DNA of 64,000 nt from Amorphophallus konjac (taxonomy: Eukaryota > Streptophyta > Magnoliopsida > Alismatales > Araceae). The position numbers were made by a program, and so were the translations under genes. The stretch's first letter is position 1, and the number at the start of each line of letters is the position of its first letter. This document shows positions 20,286 to 31,537 of the stretch, one piece after another. The stretch lies in the NCBI GenBank assembly GCA_022559845.1, contig CM040125.1, forward strand, positions 198,564,102 through 198,628,101. Direction: 5' to 3'. The notes under the pieces were generated by a model. That model searched no databases, was not told the DNA's origin, and saw only the letters and a list, made by a program, of their open reading frames with translations.

Positions 20286-21384
20286 AACTTGGCAATGACG
20301 GGTTAGGTGTATATGAGATTGTAGATGAGAAGGACCCAGCCGATGATGAGGAAAGCGATGTGGATGACGATGCTGATCTGTACGCACAGGGGTTAAAGAG
20401 ATTTGATGAACCGTCTACGGCAGTGGATGAACCCACTAAAGATATTAACCTTGGAACAGAAGAGGACCCCAGGCCCATAATTATTTCTGCTAATCTCCCT
20501 CCTCAGGTTGAGGAGGAGCTGATCAAGGTTTTGAGGGAGTACAACGATTCATTTGCCTGGTCCTATGAGGACATGCCGGGTCTTGACCACACGTTGGTTG
20601 AACACCGACTCATTCTTAAACTAGGGGCAACACCCGTTAAGCAAAAGGCGAGAAGGTTCCACCCGCAAATGGCCTTAAGGATAAAAGAAAAGTCGATAAA
20701 TTACATAAGGCCAGGTTTATCAGAGTGATTTTATATCCGTAATGGGTGGCGAACATAGTCCCGGTAATGAAGAAAGATGGAAAATTTTGGATTTGTATCG
20801 ATTTCAGGGACTTGAAAAAGGTATGTCCGATGGATGATTTCCCGCTTCCTCACATTGATGTACTGGTGGACAACACGGCTGGGTATAAGGCCCTCTCATT
20901 TATGGATGAGTATTCTGGTTACAATCAAATCCACCTTGCTCCTGAGGACCAAGAGAAGACCTCTTTCACCATGCCCTGGGGCACGTACTGCTATGTCGTT
21001 ATGCCATTCGGATTAAAGAATGCAGCTGCCACGTACCAATGGGCAATGATGGCTATTTTCCACGACATGATGCATGTGTACTTAGAAGCTTACGTGGATG
21101 ATATCCTGGTAAAGTCGAGGTCCAAGGAAGAGCACCCTGCCATTTTAGCCAAAGTGTTGCAAAGGGCTAGAGAGTACAAATTGAAGATGAATCCAAAGAA
21201 ATGTGTGTTCAGAGTCGCATCAGGGAAATTACTTGGGTTTATAGTTAGTAAACGGGGGATTCAGATTGATCTGAATAATGCGAAGGCCGTTATGGAAATG
21301 CCGCTGCCTAAGAACATCACTGAGCTCAGAGGTTTGATTGGGCGCTTGCAATTCATCAGAAGATTTATATCTCAACATTCGTAA
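20286..21384 (+). pseudogene. G: RT with acidic N-terminal spacer
   Basis: An acidic lead-in (GVYEIVDEKDPADDEESDVD), then EPTKDINLGTEEDPRPIIIS, FAWSYEDMPGLDHTLVEHRL and PVKQKARRFHPQMALRIKEK. A one-base loss near 20690 shifts the frame, and a TAA at 20741 lies between YP and WVANIVPV. Then CIDFRDLKKVCPMDDFPLPH, SFMDEYSGYNQIHLAPEDQ, YCYVVMPFGLKNAAATYQ, catalytic YVDD at 21091-21102, LKMNPKKCVFRVASGKLLGF and LIGRLQFIRRFISQHS, ending at a TAA. All the main RT blocks are present. It is about the same protein as in E1. Confidence 0.88.
20741..20743 (+). other. In-frame TAA in RT, shared with E1
   Basis: TATCCG-TAA-TGGGTGGC. Element E1 has TATCCG-TAA-TGGGTAGC at the homologous codon (50308-50310, minus strand). 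The two genes otherwise differ by many substitutions. Confidence 0.85.
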
Positions 21385-21936
21385 AGGTGCCGCCCATTCT
21401 ATGAATTGTTAAAGGTAGGAGCTAAATTCGAATGGAACGAACAATGTCAGAAGGCCTATGAGGATCTTAAGGTCTATCTTTCCAATCCCCCGGTTCTGCA
21501 ACCACCCGTCCCTGGGAAACCCCTGATATTATACATTTCTGTTATTGAGGACTCCCTAGGAGCTGTCCTAGCTCAGGTATATGATGAATGAAGGGAAAGG
21601 GCAGCATACTACCTTTCGAGGTTGTTTAATCCCGCTGAATCCAAGTATACTGCCATGGAGAAGACCTGTGTAGCGTTAGTATGGGTAGCTCAGAAACTCA
21701 AACACTATTTCCTTGCCCACGAGGTTAAGCTGATCTCTAGAATGGACCCCATTCGTTACCTATTAGAAAAACCTATCCTTTCTAGCAGATTAGCTCGCTA
21801 GCAGAGCTTTCTTTCCCAGTTTGATATCACCTTCATTGTTTAGAAAGCGATCAAGGGATACGCAATTGCTGAACATCTCGCTCATTCTCCTATCCCTCGC
21901 TCTGATTCAATCCAAGACGAGTTTCCTGATGACCAC
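21385..21936 (+). pseudogene. G: first RNase H
   Basis: Connection and RNase H: FEWNEQCQKAYEDLKVYLSN, PVPGKPLILYISVIEDSLGA, then a stop (21589) and RERAAYYLSRLFNPAESKYT, MEKTCVALVWVAQKLKHYFL and MDPIRYLLEKPIL. Stops also fall after SSRLAR (21799) and FIV (21841); these look like mutated Trp and Gln codons by comparison with E1. Confidence 0.8.
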
Positions 21937-22215
21937 TTGGCTGTAATCACTTATCTTCCCTTTTGGTCTCTTCACTTCGATGGTGCTCTCAACTCTCAGG
22001 GCCGTGGAATCGGCGCTGTTCTCCTCACTTCGGAAGGGGTGACCATCCCTATTGCTCATCAACTCTCTTTTCCTGCCACTAATAACATAGCCGAGTGTGA
22101 GGCTCTCCTTGCCGATTTGAAGCACGCCTACCTCATGGGCACGCGATACCTAAATATCATAGGAGACTCTCAATTGGTGCTGCGTCAAGTTCTGTTAACT
22201 TACCGCACCCTGTGA
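21937..22215 (+). pseudogene. G: second RNase H (aRH, Tat lineage)
   Basis: WSLHFDGALNSQGRGIGAVL, TNNIAECEALLADLKHAYLM and LNIIGDSQLVLRQ. Acidic residues of the RNase H fold are visible (D in FDGA, E in AECEAL, D in GDSQLV). A second RNase H after the first is a known trait of Tat-lineage elements. The frame ends at a TGA (22213), then degenerates until integrase. Confidence 0.8.
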
Positions 22216-22620
22216 CCCCAAACTCAAACCCTATCAAGATTTGGTCACGCTCTTGGCAAGGCAATTCCAAAAACTCATCTACATTCATACTCCTCGTTAT
22301 CAGAATATCCTGGCCGATGCACTTGCATCACTTGCTTCCTCTCTTTCATTCCCCCTCGGTCGCGCCACTGAGACCATTGTGGTATAGCGGATGGATGCTT
22401 CTTCCCTTCAGGATCCTTGGTTCGATACCCTTAGGAAGGCTGTGGGGAGGAAAGCTGAGAAGGAAGATTTGAAGGAAGTATCATTAACTGAGCTCGAGGA
22501 GATTATAGAAGAAGAGGAGTTTCTGTGGTACCACGAGATAGAGTAGTATTGCAGGGATGGTTCCTTTCCCGAGACGGCGAACGCCGAGCAGCGCAAGGCC
22601 ATTAGAAGAGTCACCTCCAG
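22216..22620 (+). pseudogene. G: RNase H-integrase connector, frameshifted
   Basis: Readable in pieces: PNSNPIKIWSRSW, RMDASSLQDPWF-like and an acidic stretch ending before DGSFPETA. It corresponds to the tether between aRH and integrase. No separate gene. Confidence 0.5.
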
Positions 22621-23785
22621 ATACATGATTATTGCTAGAGAGTTGTATAGGCGGGCCCTCAATGGAGTTCTAATGAGGTGTTTGGATGACGACGAGGCTT
22701 GGAAGGTAGTAGAAGCCGCTCACTCTAGTGAGTGTGGAGGGCACGTAAATGGGCAGGCGTTGGCGAAGAAGATTCTTAGGCAGGGCTATTACTGGCCAAC
22801 CCTAGAAGAAGACTGTTCCACCTATGTCCGTAGGTGTCTTCAATGCCAGCTTCATGCCGATAAAATCCATGCTCCGGCTTCTTCTCTCCATCCTCTTTCT
22901 GCTCCTTGGCCATTCTCGATGTAGGCCTTTGATATCATTGGACCACTTGGTGACCCTAATGCTCAGGTTAAACAGAAGTCCTTCATTCTGACGGCTACAT
23001 AGTACTTCACCAAGTGGGCGGAAGCTGAAGCTTATGCAGAAATCAAAGTCACCACAGTATGCCGCTTCATCCTCAAGAATATCATCTCGCGGATTGGAGT
23101 GCCAAGTGATATCGTCACCGACAATGGGCCTCAATTTATTTCTCAAGAACTTCGGGACCTCTGTAAGAAATTTAACATTTCATTGCATCACTCATCACCA
23201 TACTACCCTCAAGGTAATGGCCAAGCTGAGGCCATGAACAAAACCCTTCTTAAAATCATTAAGAAAACATGCGAGTCACACAAATTTACTGATTGGGCTG
23301 ACAAACTGATAGAAGCCCTATGGGCTTATCGCACCTCCATCCGTACTCCCACGGGGCAAACTCCTTTTGCTCTCACTTATGGGATGGAGGTGGTACTCCC
23401 GTACGAGATCCTGATCCCTTCCCTATGAGTGCAGCTGGACAAAGAACTTAATCTCGACGAGCGTCGAGAGGCGTTGCTAGTCCAACTGGAACTCTTAGAC
23501 TAGAAGAGGCTTAATGCGGCCAATCATGTCTCAGTTTACCAAAAACGCGTCTCGCGATATTTTCAAAAGAAGGTTATTGAAAGAAAATTCCAAGTGGGTA
23601 ACATGGTTTTGAAACGCAACTTTATCAGATCAGCAGGTCCCAGGTCTAAGCTGCAACCCAACTGGGAAGGGCCGTTTGTAGTTAAGAAAGTCTATATGGG
23701 TAACGCATATCGCTTTATTAACGCGGAGGGTAAAGAATTGTCGAATCCGTGGAATGGGCTATATTTAAAACACTTTTATCCATAG
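22621..23785 (+). pseudogene. G: integrase
   Basis: An HHCC zinc-binding part: VVEAAHSSECGGHVNG, YYWPTLEEDCSTYVRRCLQC. Then the catalytic core: FDIIGPLGDPN (first Asp), VPSDIVTDNGPQFISQ (second Asp) and SPYYPQGNGQAEAMNKTLLK (Glu). Then AYRTSIRTPTGQTPFALTYG and a C-terminal part (FQVGNMVLKRNF, GPFVVKKVYMGNAYRF) ending with TAG at 23783. No chromodomain, as expected for Tat elements. Stops at 22921, 22999, 23428 and 23501 inactivate it. Confidence 0.87.
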
Positions 23786-25225
23786 AGTCAAGTCAGCAAT
23801 AGCCCGGCGGCAGGGTATGCCTTCACTTGATCGCAAAAGGAGACCCCCCGGTTCAATATTCACACACTACACGACCCCTGTGGTTCGGTTCTCTTCTTTT
23901 GCGCAATACCGTCTCTCCCTTGGCCATGCTTTGCGGAAAGTGAAAATCCTTATTTTTTTCTCCTCTCTCGGCTAAAGATAGGGGCAAGTGGTGAATAAGG
24001 GGGCGAGAACTGATCTAGACCCCCCGATAAAAGAGGTTTCAAATAGGGGCAGTCCGTTATGACCTTATTTCGCAGGTTGAAAGAGCAAGTAAAAAGAAAA
24101 ATAAAAGAAATAGAGAAAAGGGGGAAAAATCAAAGATCAAAGCTAAAAGCTCACCCAAAGCTCGAAGCTCGACAGTCTGAAAGTCCCCAAAACAATGAAA
24201 CTAGGCATGGCAAGAGTAGTAGTACAGTTTCCCCGCGGGACGTTATGAGCTCTGTCGTATGCGTGCCTAGAGCGGATGTAGGTTCGATGACGGACACAAA
24301 GCCCCGGCACAACAGACCAAAGTCTTTGAAAAAAGGGGTGTCGTGAAAAGAACTCAAGCCCTAAAAACCTCTATACCTGTTGCCAGCTTTTCTATCAAAC
24401 TCTATTTTATTTTCCAAGGAATAGATCCCACCCTAGGTATGGCCGTGATAGAGGCACCGTTAAGTGAAATCGGCCCCAGCCACAGGCGGTCCTTTATAAC
24501 GCACGTTGAACCTAGGAGACCCCTAGTGAGATATGAGGTTCCCCGTCGTCAGGTTTTGAGCTGGTTTCAAAATAAAAAAATATCAAATATTTCAAAATCC
24601 AAAAATTCAAATATTTCAAAACCCAAAAAATCAAATATTTCAAAATCTAAAAAAATCAGATATTTCAAGATCTAAAAAAATCAAATATTTTAAAATCATA
24701 AAAAAGGTTTTTCATCATCATGATTTGCATTCCATAGCATGCATTGCATTCATTTCCATTTTGTTACTTGCCTATTTAATAAGGCTTACTCCCTTGACCA
24801 AAAATCAAGAGCTGGTCATTTCCTAACTTGCTACAGGCAAGGGGTTAAGCCTAAAACAGATTTAATTTATTTTCTTTGATTATATGTGTGCAGGGCCAGG
24901 TTGAAGCTAAAGGCTCAGTCAGTCCGTGACCGTGTGCGTTTCAAGTCATATCCTAATTCACTTAATCACACAAAGTAAAGCCCAAACTCAAGCCAATCAA
25001 ACCATCAACTTTATTCATTCATATATCAAAATCTCCAAGCATAAGCCTCTACATCATTATCATCATGAAAGAAAAGGAAAAATCACTCAGTTCTCCGCTG
25101 GGCATCCCCGCGGGAACGTATCTCCCTCAGCTCTCTAACATAAGCCTGGCGCATTGCTGGAATCTCTGTAACCTCCGCTGGAAGGGTAAGCACCCTGCTC
25201 ACCTCCCACATGATCAGGGCACTCC
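23786..25225. other. G: non-coding region between integrase and antisense PMD gene
   Basis: No domain is found. A Lys-rich plus-strand frame at 24059-24346 is low-complexity. The region contains an AT-rich tandem repeat (24573-24715) and a T-rich tract at about 24700-24790. It may hold the 3' end of the antisense transcript. Confidence 0.5.
24573..24715. repeat. AT-rich tandem repeat, about 25 bp x6
   Basis: Units of the form TCAAATATTTCAAAATC followed by an A run, with small changes (CAGATATTTCAAGATC). Confidence 0.85.
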
Positions 25226-26513
25226 TTACAGCCTACTCGTCCTCCTCTGTACCAATCCTCCTCGTCTGTAGTGCGGGAAGGTGTGGTAGTACTGATAGAA
25301 CGGTCCTGGGTAGTCCAAGCACCGGTGCGGGCTGTACATCACCAGTGCGGTGTCGCTCACGAGCTTCAGATCCAAGCCTGGCCTCCTAGGTACTCTGACG
25401 GTGGTGCCGTGGAGGAAATCAGGTCGCGTCACAAACCAATCCAGGGGCAGCTGATTGATGTGCAAATGCCACTCGTCCCTGGTCTTCTTCCCTGCTGTCC
25501 TGCACTCTACCTGTGGAGAGAACCCAAATGCGCCCCCTATGAAGAAGAGGGGGTGGCTCTTGAAGATCCTGCTGGCTGAAGTGACATCCTCCTTGTGAAT
25601 GAATTTCATGCTGACACCTATCCAGCACTCTAAGAGCATCACAGAACCAAAGAGAGGACCTCCTAGGGCAGCTGAGGTAAGACCCTCGTACAAGTAGGCA
25701 AGGACGGCCTGGGAGATAGAAAGACCCTACCACAGGCCGCTAATGGTGCTAAGAATAGGATTGTCTAGAACGTGGTCAATAGAGGGGAACAAGATAGCCC
25801 CGCACAAGCAAATAAACGCAGCCTTGGCTATGGCCTCATCCCACCCACACTTGTTCCTACAATGTTTAGCTACCCACTGGCTAAGAGGAAGGAGATGGAT
25901 CTGACGCGGGCCTATGAAGGTATGGATGTCCCTACTATCTAGTATAAACCCTCCCAAGATGAGCCTAGGGTCTACAGGTGCCACAGTGTGACACACTAAG
26001 TCCTTCTCTCCCACCTTAGACCTAGGAAGGGAAAGGTTGGTCCCTACCTCCTCTCGTAGGATAGTGGCCTCGAATGATGGAAACATGAAGGTATGGGTCT
26101 AAGGGTGCCAAATTTCTACCAAGGCTGAAATGCTGTGCCAGTCAAGGGAAAGCTTTGGGTAGTTCTGACCTAGTACCAAGAGTGGGTGTAGGTGCCAGGA
26201 CTTCAGGATGGATATCACTCCTAGGGGCAATGCGCGGACCATGGGGGCCATCCACTTCAAAGTGGAATAGCGTCTGGAGCCAGGGAGAAGCTGAGATGAA
26301 AAAGGTAAAAAAGAGAAAGAGAGGAAGAATGTGTAAGTATGTGAATAAACTTATTTGAATTAAATCATGCAAATGTACCTCTCTCAAAGGGCTTGAGCTA
26401 AGATGACGAGGGATCGTAGTCAGCCGTTGGAGCACTTCCCGCTCCTTCCTGGCTGACTTTGGCCCTTCATAAGTTGCCCCCTCCATGGAACTCCCCTCAA
26501 AGGACCTTTTCAT
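25226..26513 (-). pseudogene. G: antisense plant mobile domain (PMD) gene with one intron
   Basis: Lies opposite to pol. Exon 1 is 26513-26379 (45 codons, ending SSSPLRE). The intron is 26378-26291 (GT...CATCTCAG). Exon 2 is 26290-25226. Both exon joints are phase 0. Exon 2 reads RYSTLKWMAPMVRALPLGVI, WHSISALVEIWHP, stop, THTFMFPSFEATILREEVG, then GAILFPSIDHVL, a second stop (25727), and LYEGLTSAALGGPLFGSVML. The WHPxTHTFxFPxxEAT block is the PMD signature, as in host MAIN/MAIL1 proteins and many transposable elements. The E1 gene at 42930-44368 is a homologue with the same intron position. Confidence 0.78.
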
Positions 26514-28063
26514 GATGATAGGATGAAGAATAACAAAAGTTTGGAGCCTAGAAAGAAGGGTGAGGTGTGAGTTGCGAATTTAGAGCCCCCTCCTACTTAT
26601 AGGGCTTAGATAGAGGCCTAAACCCACTAGAAGTGAGGTAGGATAGGCCTAGATTGAGTTGGGATAGAGTTGGAGATGATTTAGGACGCCTATCTTCAGG
26701 CTGGGACTCTCTAAGAGAGTCCCGTTCAAACTCTCAAGTCGTACCATTGAGCGGTCTGGCGATAGACTGTCCTAACTCTCGGACGGTCTTCTTGAGACCG
26801 TTCTTAAGCTTCTACACGATTCGAATCCTGGAGGTAGAGCGGTTTGTCATCAACTGCCCCAACTTCACGCGGTCAACATATGACCGTTTAAAGACCAACG
26901 ACACTTTGCATTAAGCGGCTAAAAGCTGGTCGTTCCATATTTGGCACGGTCTAAATTAAGGCCGTGTGGATTCACATACGAGTTTAAATCATCTATGATT
27001 GAATGGCCCTGAATGGGCCGTCCTATGGTCTCAGCGGTCTGTTCTTGACTGTTCATTTGCTTAAATGATGTGGTTTGACTCATTCTTGGTGCTGCATTCT
27101 ATAAATTTGGTTTCATGATATATATTGCCAACTCTGCTCATTATTCTTTTTTGCAGCATCACCTTTGTTTGCCGTTTCACCTGCACAGGTAAGTCAGGTA
27201 TGGATTTCCATCCCTGTATCCCTTATTGCATTACTATTTAGTACTATGCTATATTACTTCGAGAACCAGTTGGTTACTCGTGTATTCCAGGATCTGATGT
27301 TCCCCTTTAAAAAAATGATGATGATCCAGGTTCACGCGTTTAACCTCCGGATAGGCCGTTAGGTTGGGAAGGTCTGGGGAGGATAGTTCTATCTTGCACA
27401 CTGTGGTTGCGGATAGTGTCTTGACTCTGTTTCTCCTAGTCTAGCAATATTATTCTCGAGTATTTTATATTTTATCCTTTCTTTGCATTTGTTTTAATGA
27501 TTTCTTTATTTTAGCCCATCATGCATCATACGCATCTTTTAAGCATTCATGACCCATGATTTACCTGCTAATGTCCCACCAGTGATGGATAACTGTGTGT
27601 TCAGTGTTTGAGTAAGAGGAACAATTCCACTCTGAGTCGGAAGGTTTTTCCTAGTTTGTTCCCTTGGTTTGGTTGATTAAGAGGTCCCTATCTGGAGTTT
27701 TAGTCTGTTTCTTTACTTTTGCTTATTCTGGTCTCCTCATTGGTCCGCGGGATTGTGTCCCCCATGAGGTTGACCACGTGTTTCCTTTTAGTTAGTTAGT
27801 CCCTCCCGAATTGTGTCGCTTTTGGTCTAACTACTCATTATGGTTAATTCAGGGTTTTACAGAAGATTCCTATCGCTTGTTGACAAAACGGATGTCATTT
27901 TACATTAACACCCACTTTTTAGTCCACTCCGCTTCGTCTACGCTTCATCTTCATGTTCCATTTTGCTTGCACTTCACCTCCGCTCCGCTTCGTCTCCGCT
28001 TCATCTTCATGTTTCATTTCGCTTGCGCTTTGCCTCCGCTCGCTCCCCTACAAAGAGGACGTT
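26514..28063. other. G: region between PMD gene and PPT, with CGGTC/GACCG motifs
   Basis: No coding signal. From 26,745 to 27,050 there are repeated pairs such as GCGGTC...GACCG spaced 10-25 bases, continuing in the LTR. A T-rich part lies at 27,380-27,560, and a 56-bp tandem duplication just before the PPT. Confidence 0.55.
27929..28040. repeat. 56-bp tandem duplication
   Basis: Two adjacent copies beginning CCGCTTCGTCT, each with TTCATCTTCATGTT(C/T)CAT and ending CCTCCGCT. They differ at a few C/T sites. Confidence 0.9.
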
Positions 28064-28076
28064 AAGGAGGGGCATC
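28064..28076 (+). other. Polypurine tract of G
   Basis: AAGGAGGGGCATC directly before the LTR start TGTTGACACCCG. It has the same GGAGGGGCAT form as the PPT of E1. Confidence 0.8.
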
Positions 28077-29708
28077 TGTTGACACCCGTTTTGCCGATAA
28101 GTTGAGTCATTCCTTTTACTTTCATTTGTTGATGTCTCGAGTTGTCCATTACTTGTTGGGCCATTTTCGGGCATAATCTTGGGCCCATTTTATGGGTACC
28201 TTCCTCCCTGACTCGGTCAGCTTCAATTCAGGGCTTAATGGGTCTCGATTTGCTTTGATTTCCATATTTTGGTCGATTTTCAAAGGCCCACACATTGCGC
28301 GGTCTATATCCTGGCCGTCCAGTCATGGAACGGTTGATCATGGGCCGTTTACCTATTTTCTGGGTTTTTAACCAATTTTCTGAATTTCCGCCGACAAACC
28401 ATAGAGCGGTCTATTCCTGACCATCCAGATCCATGGAACGGTGGGAGTAGGACCGTCCTATTCTTCAGAGTCCTAAGGGCATTGGTTTTCAGATAATCAT
28501 CTATGTATTCTGGTTTATTAGATTTATCACCGATAGGGTGTGAACGGTCGTTGCTGGGCCGTTCCATCCATTGAATGGTTCATTTGAGACCGTCCAATGC
28601 ATGAGAGTCTAACGGCGAAATGCTCGGTCAGTTCGCTGGATAAGTGGGTTATGTTTCTTATTTTAATTAATTTCCACCGATAGATTTCAGCGGTCTAGGA
28701 CTGACCGTTCAATGAATTGGGAGGTCTATCGCATGACCGCTCAATGGTGCGATAACTGAGGATTTAAAGGGTTTTTCTCTCTCCACCCGTGGATAATTCC
28801 TTAACTTCATCCACCTATTTCTCTGCGGATACTCCACCAAATGGAGTGCCGTTTTCTCTGGATGGAAGATAATTGCATTGGCTACGATTTGTCTTTTGAT
28901 AATTTGCAGTAATATCCACGGTAAACCCTGATTTCGAGGTTGGCTTCTAAGGATCTATAAATAGGACCATAAGGCCAAGCTTTGAAAGGGGGGAAGATTT
29001 TAAGGTCACGGTAAAGCTCTGCCGATTTCTCAAGCGACCTATAGTCAGGGAGGAAGGCTTTCCACGTCCACATAAGCCTTCGATTCAGGGAGTATTTGCA
29101 TTTCGGGTCATAGTTTAATTATTCTCCGTCAAGCTCTTCGTTGCATGCAATCATCGTCTTTGTTCTCTCTCCACGTTTTTCTTCATCTGCATATCATTAC
29201 ATACACCCTCCCATTGTTTTGACGCCCCTAGGGGTTTAAAAACTCCCAGGTATCCCCCATTTCAAGTTAGTTAGTTCATTTCCCGCACTCTTTTATAGTT
29301 GCTACACTTCACAGTATTAATCTTGGGTTCCTTTCTGTGTTTTACGCTTTATTTCGAAGGTCAGCAACGTCCTAACGCGAGGCCCACTCTTTCTGGCCGG
29401 CCGGAAAGGGTGGGGGTAGAGATCCCACGTTTTGAAAGTTGGCGGTGTAGAGCAGTCTTCATCAGTACGTTTGAGGAATAGAGCGGCATAACATCAACCG
29501 TCCAGTTCTTTCCAGCGGTTGATCCATAACCGTTCCGTCATCCAGCTGCTCTTCATCCCACGTTCATCCCAACGCTGTTGAGCGGTCTATCGAGTGACCG
29601 CACTCCTACTGAACGGTTCTTTCAGAGCCGCGCATTGCTGCAGTGCTGTTCTTGGCGAGTGTCTCCCCCTCTCTTTCCAAGGTACGGTGTACTTGTTTAC
29701 ATTCGGCA
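28077..29708 (+). repeat. 3' LTR of G
   Basis: Starts TGTTGACACCCGTTTTGCCG after the PPT. It holds many CGGTC/GACCG inverted pairs (28300-28745, 29480-29635). The right end is uncertain: GTTTACA at 29701 or CGGCA at 29707 could end it, and GTGGCGATCAC at 29715 resembles the start of a Tat primer-binding site. No TSD found. Confidence 0.65.
28295..28745. repeat. CGGTC/GACCG inverted-pair cluster
   Basis: Repeated units such as AGCGGTCTAT...GACCATCC, AACGGTGG...GACCGTCC, GAACGGTC...GGCCGTTCC and AGCGGTCTAG...GACCGTTCA. Arms of 5-7 bases are separated by about 8-20 bases, which gives many small hairpins. Confidence 0.75.
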
Positions 29709-29854
29709 CCTTGGTGGCGATCACACACACACTCCACATCCTTCCCCCTACTATTTACATATTGTTTAGTTCTTTACATTAGCATAGTGAAGAAGGGGTT
29801 GAAAGGGTAATTAGAAGGGGAAAGAATGAAAACATGTCAATTGGTACGATATGC

Positions 29855-30823
29855 CTTCATCAGATAGCGATAGGCGAAACCAGTCAAATATCGCCCTTCA
29901 TCGCCTGTCTGATCTTTCAGCCAATCCAGCCTGTAGACTTCCTCATACGGCTCGCCGTCAATCGGGAGGCCGCTTAACTATGAGAGACTCCAAAGGTCTA
30001 GTGACGTCTCTCCTTCTGAAGTGTAAAAAGTGTTGTACTCTGGACAGAACACCTCAATCATATCGCAACAAAGACCCTTTGAGATGGGATAGTGGTATCT
30101 CGATGCATATACGTTGTGATAAGCACCTGCTTTGATTAAGATAGGTGCGTTGTGCTGCAAGACAAAATCTGTAAATTCTACTGCTCCTGGCCTGAAAGCA
30201 TGGGCATTGGTGGACTTCAAATCGGCAAACCACCCCACCGAAATCTAGTGCTTGAACCTAACTACTAAACAGTCTAATAAGAATGACTCATCTCGGTACC
30301 CCCACTTTAGCGGGGCCAAGAATAGACCAAAAGATGGCTTCTCCCGATCTATGCGACCCGCAGTCTCGTTCCACCTGGCAAGAACGAACTCAGGGGCCCT
30401 GGTCAACAGCCCATCCTGTGGGGACAGCTCTTGGAGTCCAAGCGTAGCACCCCACTTCCTGGGTTCACCGGGCAGATATATGGGTCTTCCCCTCATAGCA
30501 AAATCAGTAAGGCTATCCCGCCCAACAAGCAGCGCATGTTCAGCCTTACGAACAAGGAACATATCTCACTTTCCCTAGAGACTGAACTGCTTCAGAAAAG
30601 ATATCAATTGCTTGTCCTTGGGATGATCTACTCTACATCCGTCAGGGCGTTCATACTTGAAAGAGTCACTCCCGATGACCAGCAGGCGATCAGTGTCCAC
30701 CGTCTCGATCTCCGAATCAGAGGACTCTGCCACTATGGCCAGCTTGCCATGGCCTCTGTCCAGAGAATGAACATCCCTCCACGTCACCACAGCACGGGAG
30801 GAGGAAGAAGAGTCAGATGCCAT
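29855..30823 (-). pseudogene. F: antisense PMD reading frame
   Basis: One continuous minus-strand frame with stops at 30575, 30566, 30245 and 29978. It starts MASDSSSSSRAVVTWRDVHS and runs through PIYLPGEPRKWGATLGLQEL, LLDCLVVRFKH and VGWFADLKSTNAHAFRPG to TSEGETSLDLWSLS. After a TAG it continues LSGLPIDGEPYEEVYRLDWL, the PMD core motif (LSGLPxxGxPYEEV). It is a different PMD subtype from those in G and E1. An acceptor-like TTGATGCAG lies just before the ATG, so an upstream exon is possible. Function in the element is unknown. Confidence 0.68.
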
Positions 30824-31527
30824 GGTATCTGCATCAAAAACAAATATGAAAGAAAGTAAACAAAGTCAGAAAGTAGCTGTTGAAGACAAAGTCTTTCTGA
30901 CAAAAATCCGGCAGAGTCTCCCGAGCCCGGGAGTTTGCCAGAAGGAAGCGGGAACTCGTCCACTAAGTGACGATCCCTGAAAAAGGCCGTGGGTGTCACG
31001 CCGGAGCCGAATAGGACACCCAGGGGTGTAGCTCCGAGGACAAGCCTACAAGGAGTCTACTGGGGCCTGGAAGATAAGGGGTTAACATCCAAATCCCCAC
31101 TCACCACTCTCCACTGTCGCCGTCGCGCTCAAGAGGGAGAGGAAGAGAGAGAAAACTCCGTTGCAAATGAGCTGAAGTGGGAAAGAAAGAGAAGAAAGAA
31201 GGGAAGTTATAGGGGCCTTTGATATGCTTAATTTGGCACGCTAAATAGTGCACCTTTTGCCTCTCCCTCCCGAATTCAAACCCAAGGCGCCCTCTTGGGT
31301 TAATCCGGCGTTCTAAATAGTGCGCCATATTAACCCCCCCCCCCACATCAAAGGGCGCATCGCTAAATAAAGCACCATATTAACAAGACCCTTGGCCGCG
31401 CCGGATTAACCATCTCGCCGATTTAAGGGCCATTATGGGTCTCTGCTAGCCAGATGAATAATCTGCTCAGTCAAAGTTCATCCGCCGGTCCTGCATCACT
31501 CGTGCCATGCCTGCAACACCCGCGGCT
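30824..31527. other. F: non-coding tract before PPT
   Basis: Contains CCGGCAGAGTCTCCCGAG (30910-30927), related to the GGCAGCACCTCCCC phrase in A, B and C. A GA-rich stretch lies at 31125-31205, and motif variants such as GTTAATCCGGCG and GCGCCATATTAA with a poly-C tract at 31240-31430. No gene. Confidence 0.5.
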
Positions 31528-31537
31528 ATGGGGCATT
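31528..31537 (+). other. Polypurine tract of F
   Basis: ATGGGGCATT directly before TGTTGGCACTC. Same GGGGCAT ending as in G and E1, though with fewer purines. Confidence 0.55.

Larger units (their letters stand above)
20286..29850 (+). mobile_element. Element G: Tat/Ogre-like Ty3/gypsy element, 5' truncated
   Basis: In order: end of the protease-RT spacer, RT, RNase H, a second (archaeal-type) RNase H, integrase, a non-coding tract, an antisense PMD gene, CGGTC-motif sequence, PPT and 3' LTR. Two RNase H domains are the hallmark of the Tat lineage. LTR, gag and protease at the 5' side are missing at the junction with D. The right limit, about 29.85 kb, is where the PMD reading frame of element F ends. 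Confidence 0.8.

Noticed and set aside
24059..24346. Lys-rich 95-codon frame after integrase of G
   Set aside because: Low-complexity A-rich DNA; no start context, domain or homologue in E1.
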